Origin: Oscillospiraceae bacterium
GTDB lineage: Bacteria; Bacillota; Clostridia; Oscillospirales; Ruminococcaceae
DNA length: 64,000 nucleotides
Direction: 5' to 3'
NCBI GenBank assembly: GCA_016281125.1
Contig: JAEEIA010000037.1
Location: 20,485 to 84,484, forward strand
Positions within the stretch are counted from its first letter, which is position 1. Every line of letters begins with the position of its first letter. Position numbers and translations under genes: made by a program. Below are positions 1 to 6,699 of the stretch, one piece after another. The notes under the pieces were generated by a model. The model did not search any database. It was given only the letters and a program-made list of their open reading frames with translations, and had not been told where the DNA came from.

Positions 1-1355
1 TCATCCGCTTCATTTTTCGGCCAGTGAATCAGGTACAGATCCAGATAATCGGTTTTCAGTCTGCGGCAGGATTCTGCAAAGGAAGCGAACGTATTTTCTC
101 TGCCGAGATCCGTCGGCCAGACCTTGCTGCACAGGAAAATATCTGCACGCGGAATCCCGGACTGCGCAATCGCTTCCCCGATTTCCGCCTCATTGTTGTA
201 GAATTTCGCCGTATCAATATAGCGGTATCCCGCAGCGAGCGCATCTGTAATCGTCTGCGTGCCGTGCTCCGTGGAGAGATACGAGCCGAAGCCGACTGCG
301 GGAACCGTCACGCCGTTTGGCAGGACGAATTCTCTTTTGGATTCTGTATAACCCGCTGCGTCAAGAATGCGATCCAGCAGGCGCATGTTTCTGACGGAAA
401 AATCCTCGGTGATATGCGGCGTTTGACCGCTGTGGATGCAGGCGTTCATCTGCTCGATTTCCATGCAGTAATTGGAGCCTGCGGTAACGCATTCCGTCCG
501 GGTAATCCGTTCGCCGTCTGCATTTTTCACGGTGATATCAAAGGAAAGCGTGCCTTCGCCGTTGTATTCTGCGGAAGAGCGGATATAGCCCTTTGTGCCG
601 TGAATGAACAGCCGGTCATAGCGGTCGCAGGTATCCTTGCCGAGAATCATGCCCGCGTGGAAAGAAGCTCTTGCGCCGTCAGAAAATCCGATCAGCACCG
701 AAGCCATATGATCGACGCCGGTGCTGTCCAGCTCGGCTTGCGCTTTGACGTATGATACCGGCGCGTCAATCAGGGAGAGAATCATAGAGGTGCAGTAGCA
801 TCCGACGTCGTAAATGCCGCCGCCGCCCAGTTCCTTGTGCAGACGGAAATCCTCAGTGTAATCCTGCGTCAGAAATGCGGTGTCGATGTAGTCGATTGTT
901 CCGATTTCACCGTCAGCAATGACCTGCTTCAGCTTTGCGAGAAACGGGCTGTGCAGATATGCAAATGCCTCCATGAGGATGACGCCGTTTTCCTTTGCAG
1001 CCCGGAACATGCGCCGGAGCTCGGCTTCGTTCATGGCGGCCGGCTTTTCGCAGAGTACATGCTTTTTTGCATTCAGTGCTTTGATGACCCATTCACAGTG
1101 CAGATTATTGGGCAGCGGGATATAAACCGCTTCGACGTCCGGGTCGGAAAGCAGTGCGTCATAGCCGTGATATGCTTTCTCAAAGCTGAACCGTTCCTTG
1201 AATGCTTTTGCTTTTTCCGGGTTTCTTCCGGCTATGGCATACAGCCTGCAATTCTTTGCCTGCTGCATGCCGGGAATCGTGCATCCGGCAGCAATGCCTG
1301 CCGTACCCAGCACGCCCCACCGCACCGGCTGATTCCCGTTCCGTTCTTCGATCAT
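1..1355 (-). CDS. Gfo/Idh/MocA oxidoreductase fused to aldo/keto reductase (C-terminus beyond window)
   Basis: One uninterrupted frame from ATG at 1355 to the window edge (at least 451 codons), preceded by a GGGAGGC ribosome site. Residues 12-330 form a Gfo/Idh/MocA NAD(P)-dependent dehydrogenase: Rossmann glycine motif GTAGIA at 17-22, diagnostic EKP at 103-105, and the GGGGIYDVGCY segment of the second domain. From about residue 341 an aldo/keto reductase begins (LPNGVTVPAVGFGSY). Its catalytic tetrad is visible as D381, Y386, K411 and H444. I translated the join codon by codon and found no stop or frameshift, so this is a true fusion in the sequence. It is probably the last or a late gene of the MerR-led operon, 96 bp after the preceding reductase. 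The substrate is unknown; both halves reduce or oxidise sugar-like carbonyls in the cytoplasm. The C-terminal part of the reductase barrel lies outside the window. Confidence 0.88.
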   Translation of the reverse strand, partial: MIEERNGNQPVRWGVLGTAGIAAGCTIPGMQQAKNCRLYAIAGRNPEKAKAFKERFSFEKAYHGYDALLSDPDVEAVYIPLPNNLHCEWVIKALNAKKHVLCEKPAAMNEAELRRMFRAAKENGVILMEAFAYLHSPFLAKLKQVIADGEIGTIDYIDTAFLTQDYTEDFRLHKELGGGGIYDVGCYCTSMILSLIDAPVSYVKAQAELDSTGVDHMASVLIGFSDGARASFHAGMILGKDTCDRYDRLFIHGTKGYIRSSAEYNGEGTLSFDITVKNADGERITRTECVTAGSNYCMEIEQMNACIHSGQTPHITEDFSVRNMRLLDRILDAAGYTESKREFVLPNGVTVPAVGFGSYLSTEHGTQTITDALAAGYRYIDTAKFYNNEAEIGEAIAQSGIPRADIFLCSKVWPTDLGRENTFASFAESCRRLKTDYLDLYLIHWPKNEAD

Positions 1356-1451
1356 ATTTACGCCTCCCGTGATTGAGATTTTGTTCTGTTTCGCGGATTC
1401 AGCAGATCCATACGCACAGAATCTGCGCTGATGACAGTGCGTTCCCGGCGG

Positions 1452-2381
1452 TTACGGCAGGAATTTGCCTGACGCAAGATACAGTGCATACCAGTCATGA
1501 TGTGACAGCGTGACGTCACAGGCCGCGCAGATGTCCCGGATGTGTTCAGGATTCATCGTGCCGATGACGGCCTGCATGTGTGCAGGATGCCGCAGAATCC
1601 ATGCAATCGCAACAGCAGCTTTGGATACGCCCTCACGGTCTGCGATTTCACCGAGGGCGCTGTTCAGTGCCGGGTAATCCGGGTTATCAATGAAGGTGCC
1701 GCCGAACATCCCGATTTGCAGCGGCGACCACGCCTGCACCGTCATATCGTGCAGGCGGCAGTAATCCAGTGCGCTGCCGTCACGGTTCAGCGAATAATCG
1801 GTGGTTTTGTTGTTCATATAGAGCGCCTGGTCAATCAGCTGCGACTGCTCCAGCGAGAGCTGCACCTGATTGATAATCAGTGGCTGCTTCACGTATTTTT
1901 TCAGCAGCTCGGTCTGCATCGGCATCAGATTGCTGACACCGAAAAAGCGTACCTTTCCGGCCTGCTCCAGCGAATTGAACGCCTCTGCGACCTCCGCCGG
2001 ATCAAAGAGCAGGTCGGGGCGGTGCAGCAGCAGCGTATCGAGATAATCGACGCGCAGTCTGCGCAGGCTGTCATCGACGCTGGAGAGGATGGTTTCCTTT
2101 GTCCAGTCGAATTCCTGCCGCTCCGGGCAGATGCCGCATTTGCTCTGGATATATACTTCCTCACGTCTGAGGCCTGTCAGCGGGAATGCCTCGGAGAAGC
2201 GGGTTTCCGCGGCGCCGTTTTCGCCGTAGCAGGTTGCGTGATCAAAGAAATTGATGCCGCAGTCAAATGCCGTGCGGATGACCTCTGCCGCTTTCTCTTT
2301 TGAGAGTGCGGGCATCCGCATGCAGCCCTGAATGACCGCGGATACCTGCTGCGGTCCGTTTGCAATATTGATATATTTCAT
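1452..2381 (-). CDS. Aldo/keto reductase
   Basis: 309 residues, typical length for a cytoplasmic NADPH-dependent aldo/keto reductase of the (beta/alpha)8 barrel type. Visible features are the catalytic Asp/Tyr region FFDHATCYGEN, Lys in QSKCGI and His in LLLHRPDLL. The later FGVSN and QVQLSL segments and the C-terminal IGTMNPEHI cofactor-binding stretch also fit. The closest family resemblance is to the E. coli YdhF-like reductases. The ATG at 2381 has an AGGAGG site that overlaps the end of the dxs-like gene; the gap is only 10 bp, so the genes are surely co-transcribed. A MerR-controlled setting suggests aldehyde or carbonyl reduction, but the substrate is not indicated by the sequence. Confidence 0.92.
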   Translation of the reverse strand: MKYINIANGPQQVSAVIQGCMRMPALSKEKAAEVIRTAFDCGINFFDHATCYGENGAAETRFSEAFPLTGLRREEVYIQSKCGICPERQEFDWTKETILSSVDDSLRRLRVDYLDTLLLHRPDLLFDPAEVAEAFNSLEQAGKVRFFGVSNLMPMQTELLKKYVKQPLIINQVQLSLEQSQLIDQALYMNNKTTDYSLNRDGSALDYCRLHDMTVQAWSPLQIGMFGGTFIDNPDYPALNSALGEIADREGVSKAAVAIAWILRHPAHMQAVIGTMNPEHIRDICAACDVTLSHHDWYALYLASGKFLP

Positions 2382-2391
2382 TTCTGCCTCC

Positions 2392-4137
2392 TCAGTAAAT
2401 ATCTGCGCAGATCTGCTCCGGCGTCAGATGATTCGCTTTCAGTACCTCGTCAACCGAATAGCGGTCCAGGAATTCCTTTTTGAGTCCGTAGCAATATACT
2501 TTCATATCCGTCGGCCCGTAATATCTTGCAATTTTCTCGCCGAAGCCTCCGTCCAGGATGCCGTCTTCCAGCGTGATGACAACGGAATGGTGATCAGAGA
2601 GCTCCCGGAAAAGCTGTTCATCCAGCCCGGTGATATAGCGCGGATTGATCAGTGTCGGGGCGGTTCCGGTTGTTTCGGCTATTTTCTTTGCAAGCGCTTC
2701 TCCCAGCTGATAAAAGTCACCGAGCGCGAGAACCGCGGTTCCGGAACCCTGCTGCGTGACCTGATAGCGGTTCAGTGCACTGTAATCGGTCTGAACCGGC
2801 CTGTCCGTATGGAACACGCCGTTGCAGGGCATCCGGATTGCGACGGGAAAGCTGTTCTGTTCGATGCTCCAATCGAGCATGGCGAAATATTCCTCGCAGT
2901 TTGTCGGCGCAAGATAAACCAGATTCGGGATATTGGACATCATCGCAATATCGAAAATGCCGAGGTGCGTAATGTCGTGCATTCCGTAGACGGATGCCGT
3001 GTTGACGAGCAATGTTGCCGGATTCCGGTTGATGCAGAGATCCTGTGAAAGCTGATCGTAGGTGCGCTGGAAAAAGCTCGAATGTGTCGCAAATACGGGC
3101 TTTCCGCCGCCTCGTGCAATGCCGGATGCCATTGCGACGGCGTGTTCCTCCGCAATGCCGGCATCGACGAACTGCTTTCCGGCTTCTTTGCGTTTTTCCG
3201 GCGTAAAGCCGATGCAGACCGGCACGGCCGCCGCCAGCGTGACGACCTTCGGATCCGCTTTCATCTTTTTCAGCAGAAAATCGCAGGTCAGGTCGCCGTA
3301 GCTTTCACCGCCGCCCAGCTGCAATGCATGACCGGTTTCCGGATCAAACGGCACATGCCAGTGCCAGTTTTCTCTGTCGGTTTCCGCAGGTGTATAGCCT
3401 TTTCCTTTCTGTGTGACGATATGCACCACAGTCGGGTGATCTGTATCCTTAACCGCTGAGAATGCCGCAATCAGCTGCGCAATATCATTGCCGTCCGCGA
3501 CAAAGCGGTAATCCAGCCCCATTGCCCGGAACAGATTGCATGCACACGTCCCGTTGGATTTGCGCAGTGCATTCAGATTCTGATAGAGTCCGCCGTGGTT
3601 TTCCGCAATCGACATATCATTGTCATTGACGACGATGATGAAATTGCTGCCGAGCTCCGCGGCAAAATCAAGCCCTTCTAGTGCCTCTCCGCCGCTCAGG
3701 GAGCCGTCGCCGATGACCGCAATCACATTGCCGGATTCGCCCATAAGATCCCGGCTTTTTGCAAGACCGCAGGCCAGGCTGACCGACGTGGACGTATGCC
3801 CGACGTTAAAGAAATCGTGTTCGCTCTCTGCCGGATTCGTATAGCCGGAAACGTCGCCGAAGTGTTCCTCACTGAAAAATGCGCTGCTGCGTCCGGTCAG
3901 GATTTTATGTGTATAGCACTGATGCGATACATCAAATACGATTTTGTCCTTCGGTGAGTCGAACACAAAATGCAGTGCGATTGTCGCCTCCACAATGCCG
4001 TAGTTCGGGCCGAAATGGCCGCCGCGCTTTGACAGGCGGTTCATCAGTCCGCTTCGGATTTCTGCGGCAAGCGCGATCAGCTGCGTGATGTCGAGTTGTT
4101 TGATGTCAACGGGGGAATGGATTGTTTCAATCAGCAT
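2392..4137 (-). CDS. DXS-like thiamine-diphosphate enzyme
   Basis: 581 residues, somewhat short for 1-deoxy-D-xylulose-5-phosphate synthase (about 620). Conserved DXS parts are GHTSTSVSLACGLA, the ThDP/Mg motif GDGSLSGGEALEGLDFAAE ending in NDNDMSI, and AGIAEEHAVAMASG with the cofactor-activating Glu. It departs from standard DXS at the acceptor site. The usual IDRAG segment reads VNTAS, and the usual LRCIP arginine segment reads MSNIPN, although the THxG histidine (DITHLG) and the arginine of AIRMP remain. The gene starts 3 nt after the merR stop, so it is an operon member next to two aldo/keto reductases. It is either a divergent DXS making isoprenoid/thiamine precursor, or a paralogue condensing pyruvate with another aldehyde. 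I am sure of the family, not of the substrate. Confidence 0.85.
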   Translation of the reverse strand: MLIETIHSPVDIKQLDITQLIALAAEIRSGLMNRLSKRGGHFGPNYGIVEATIALHFVFDSPKDKIVFDVSHQCYTHKILTGRSSAFFSEEHFGDVSGYTNPAESEHDFFNVGHTSTSVSLACGLAKSRDLMGESGNVIAVIGDGSLSGGEALEGLDFAAELGSNFIIVVNDNDMSIAENHGGLYQNLNALRKSNGTCACNLFRAMGLDYRFVADGNDIAQLIAAFSAVKDTDHPTVVHIVTQKGKGYTPAETDRENWHWHVPFDPETGHALQLGGGESYGDLTCDFLLKKMKADPKVVTLAAAVPVCIGFTPEKRKEAGKQFVDAGIAEEHAVAMASGIARGGGKPVFATHSSFFQRTYDQLSQDLCINRNPATLLVNTASVYGMHDITHLGIFDIAMMSNIPNLVYLAPTNCEEYFAMLDWSIEQNSFPVAIRMPCNGVFHTDRPVQTDYSALNRYQVTQQGSGTAVLALGDFYQLGEALAKKIAETTGTAPTLINPRYITGLDEQLFRELSDHHSVVITLEDGILDGGFGEKIARYYGPTDMKVYCYGLKKEFLDRYSVDEVLKANHLTPEQICADIY

Positions 4138-4140
4138 AGA

Positions 4141-4554
4141 TTACTCCTGTTCTGCGCTGCACGGACAGCCGCAGGCGCCGTTGTTCCAGTCCAGAACGCC
4201 TGTTTCGACCGCCTTTTCGTACACGCTGATTTTATAGTTCATTTTTTTCAGTGCTTCCTTGCATTTCTGCTGCTCGGCCAGGAGGTGCGCCCTGGCCTGC
4301 TTCAGCAACTCGCAGCGCGCGGAGATTGTACTGCTGCCCTCCTTGTAGAGCCGGACATATTCGACAAGCAGATCAATCGGCATTCCGGCGCTGCGGAAGC
4401 AGGCTGCTGTTTCGACCCAGCCGATGTCCTCCTCGGTGTAGTCGCGGATGCCGCCTGCCGTCCGGTGAACCTCGGGAATCACGCCGACGCGTTCATAATA
4501 GCGGAGCGTATCCGGACTGATGCCGAATCTGCTGCATACTTCTTTGATTGTCAT
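4141..4554 (-). CDS. MerR-family regulator (AdhR-like)
   Basis: 137 residues. The N-terminal winged helix is typical of MerR proteins (TIKEVCSRFGISPDTLRYYERVGVIP), then a long dimerisation helix and a cysteine-containing tail (ACGCPC). The order matches aldehyde-responsive AdhR/YfmP-type regulators more than metal sensors, although the tail cysteines could bind a metal or react with electrophiles. I chose the ATG at 4554 rather than an in-frame GTG at 4563, because a GGAGGTG ribosome site ends 6 nt before the ATG and covers the GTG. It is the first gene of the operon and is read from a 19-bp-spacer promoter of the kind MerR proteins distort, so it should be autoregulated. It probably switches on the DXS-like and reductase genes behind it. 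Confidence 0.92.
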   Translation of the reverse strand: MTIKEVCSRFGISPDTLRYYERVGVIPEVHRTAGGIRDYTEEDIGWVETAACFRSAGMPIDLLVEYVRLYKEGSSTISARCELLKQARAHLLAEQQKCKEALKKMNYKISVYEKAVETGVLDWNNGACGCPCSAEQE

Positions 4555-4585
4555 GCGGATCACCTCCAGTCAGTAAGATGTCTTT

Positions 4586-4616
4586 ATTATACTACCTGGA
4601 GTTCACTCAAAGTCAA
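4586..4616 (-). promoter_or_regulatory. MerR-type promoter with 19-bp spacer
   Basis: On the minus strand, TTGACT at 4616-4611 and TATAAT at 4591-4586 are separated by 19 bp. The spacer holds the imperfect dyad TTGAGTGAACTCCAGG. An overlong spacer containing an operator of the AGTGAACT type is the known signature of promoters activated by AdhR-like MerR regulators. It lies 32 bp upstream of the merR start. Confidence 0.88.
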
Positions 4617-4639
4617 GAGGCTTCGCGGCTTTTCGGAGA

Positions 4640-4694
4640 TGTACACAAAGAATGCATTTCGTTTTTGGGCAGGTTGACGGCTGTACTGTGTACA
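4640..4694. repeat. Inverted repeat TGTACACA / TGTGTACA
   Basis: TGTACACA at 4640-4647 and its exact complement TGTGTACA at 4687-4694 lie between the divergent merR and REC-GGDEF-REC promoters. The 40-bp separation makes it either a pair of operator half-sites or chance. No regulator can be assigned. Confidence 0.3.
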
Positions 4695-4751
4695 CCTTCG
4701 CTGCATGCTGTCTGGCAATGCGAATAATATACAATTTTTATTGATAAAGTA

Positions 4752-4780
4752 TTGAAAATTTCAAACAATTCTGTTATAAT
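4752..4780 (+). promoter_or_regulatory. Promoter of the REC-GGDEF-REC operon
   Basis: TTGAAA at 4752-4757, a 17-bp spacer, and TATAAT at 4775-4780, about 130 bp before the first start codon of the three-gene signalling operon. Confidence 0.75.
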
Positions 4781-4911
4781 ATAAATATCATCCAGGATTG
4801 TTTTCCGATTGCCGTCACGGTCGTCGTATGACAGAAAAAAGATACCGAAAAAAGGAAGTATGTGCAATAGGTGTACGTGCAGGATTGCTGCACGAAACGG
4901 AGGATTACCCG

Positions 4912-6669
4912 ATGATGATTCATATTATGATTGTTGACGATGATGCTGCGAATCTTCGCATGGCCGGCCATATTCTCAAACGGAACGACATGCGCGTGAC
5001 AGCGGTGGATTCCGGTGCGGCGATGCTTTCCGGCATACAGAAGGAGGATCTGCCGGATCTGATCCTGCTTGACATCAAAATGCCGGAAATGGACGGCTTT
5101 GAGGTGCTTGCGCATCTCCGGAATAAGGAAAAGGAACTGGGAATCGGAGAGATTCCGGTTATTTTCCTGACCTCCGACGAAGCGCCCGATACGGAGCGGA
5201 TGGGCTTTGAAGCAGGTGTGTCGGATTATATCCGGAAGCCGTTTGATCCGGATATTCTGCTCCGGCGCGTCAGCAACATTGTATCAAAAGAGAAGCGGCT
5301 CAGTTCTTTGCGCTCAGAGGCGGATACCGATAAGCTGACCGGCTTTCTGAACAAGGCTGCTGCGACCAGAACAATGGCTTCCCTCTGTGCCTCGGATCTT
5401 GGATGCCTGATGGTGGTTGATCTGGATTCGTTCAAGCTGGTCAACGACCTGTTCGGACACAAAATGGGCGACAATATTCTGATTTGCTTTGCCGCAATCC
5501 TGCGCGGCGCGGCACCGGAGGGCAGCGTCATCGGCCGGATCGGCGGCGACGAGTTTACCGTCTTTTCCGGCGGAATACAGACGGAGGCTGAGGTTGCCGC
5601 ATTCACGGCGTGCATCAATCAGGAGCTGCTTGCCAAGGCCAGGGAGCTGATGGGCGAGGATATGGGGATTCCGCTCGGTGCCTCCGTCGGTGCGGTGTTT
5701 GTGCCGCAGAACGGGGACGATTACGATGCGCTGTTCAAACTTGCGGATCAGGAGATGTATACCGTGAAGAAGAACGGCAAGCACGGGTATTCGCTCTTCC
5801 GTGCGGAGATTGCGCCGGAGGAGATGACACGGGCTTCTGTCCATGACATTCATAAGCTCTCGGAGATTCTCGGGGAGCGTTCCGTTCCGAACATGGCGCT
5901 CCACCTGGACAAGGATGCATTCTCCTATGTTTACCGCTACATCATGCGCTATATGATCCGCAATCAGCGCAGCCTGTACAAGGTTCTGATTACGCTGCTG
6001 CCGGAGGACGGCGCATCGGAGCGGGATTACAAGAGCAGCTGCGATGCATTCGGCAGCCATATCCGTGCATCGCTGCGCAAAACGGATATCCTGATGCGGA
6101 ACCGGTTCAATCAGTTTTTTGTCCTTCTGACGGACATCCGGAAGCAGGATATTCAGATTGTGACCGGCAATATCATGAAAAGATGGCATCTCAACGGCGG
6201 CACAGGGCTTTCTGTTGCGTATGAAACGGAATTCGTCTGCACGGATCTCAGCCAGCCGAAGCGAAACGGTGAAATCCGGATTGTCGCCGCAGATGACGAC
6301 GAGAATGTTCTGCGCCTGATCGGCAATACGCTCAGCAAGGCGGGGTACCGGGTTTCTGCGGTGAAGTCCGGGCGGGCGCTGCTGAAATATCTGACGGATC
6401 AGACGCCGGATCTCGTGCTGCTCGATGCACAGATGCCGGAGCCGGACGGATTTGAAACCCTGCGGCAGCTCCGGCAAATCAAGGGGGCGGAGGAGATTCC
6501 GGTCATGATGCTGACAGAGGACGATGCCCCGGAAACGGTGAAGCAGTGTCTTTCGCTCGGCGCCGGTGAGATCATGCGGAAGCCGGTTGTTCCGGAGCTT
6601 CTGGTTCACAGAATCCGTCTTATGCTTGAACATGCGGCGCGGCACGGGCTCGTGCATCCGGGAAACTGA
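4912..6669 (+). CDS. Two-receiver diguanylate cyclase (REC-GGDEF-REC)
   Basis: 585 residues. The first receiver domain (1-120) begins HIMIVDDDAANL and has its phospho-acceptor at D54 (LLDIKMP). A GGDEF domain (about 135-300) has an intact active site, GGDEF at 211-215, so it should make cyclic di-GMP. No RxxD inhibitory site is seen just upstream. A linker domain of about 170 residues follows, then a second receiver (about 460-580) with D505 (LLDAQMP). The start at 4912 is chosen for a GGAGG site 8 nt upstream; an in-frame ATG at 4798 would add a non-conserved leader. It is soluble, first in an operon with two hybrid histidine kinases that could phosphorylate its receivers. Confidence 0.9.
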   Translation: MMIHIMIVDDDAANLRMAGHILKRNDMRVTAVDSGAAMLSGIQKEDLPDLILLDIKMPEMDGFEVLAHLRNKEKELGIGEIPVIFLTSDEAPDTERMGFEAGVSDYIRKPFDPDILLRRVSNIVSKEKRLSSLRSEADTDKLTGFLNKAAATRTMASLCASDLGCLMVVDLDSFKLVNDLFGHKMGDNILICFAAILRGAAPEGSVIGRIGGDEFTVFSGGIQTEAEVAAFTACINQELLAKARELMGEDMGIPLGASVGAVFVPQNGDDYDALFKLADQEMYTVKKNGKHGYSLFRAEIAPEEMTRASVHDIHKLSEILGERSVPNMALHLDKDAFSYVYRYIMRYMIRNQRSLYKVLITLLPEDGASERDYKSSCDAFGSHIRASLRKTDILMRNRFNQFFVLLTDIRKQDIQIVTGNIMKRWHLNGGTGLSVAYETEFVCTDLSQPKRNGEIRIVAADDDENVLRLIGNTLSKAGYRVSAVKSGRALLKYLTDQTPDLVLLDAQMPEPDGFETLRQLRQIKGAEEIPVMMLTEDDAPETVKQCLSLGAGEIMRKPVVPELLVHRIRLMLEHAARHGLVHPGN

Positions 6670-6699
6670 TCCGCGCCGGATCCTTTGAGGAAACGTAAT

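Noticed and set aside
24..2303. Long plus-strand open frames opposite the reductase operon
   Set aside because: They are antisense shadows of the clearly homologous minus-strand Gfo/Idh-AKR and AKR genes and encode no recognisable domains.
4555..4563. GTG start of the MerR gene at 4563
   Set aside because: The GTG falls inside the GGAGGTG ribosome site that serves the ATG at 4554.
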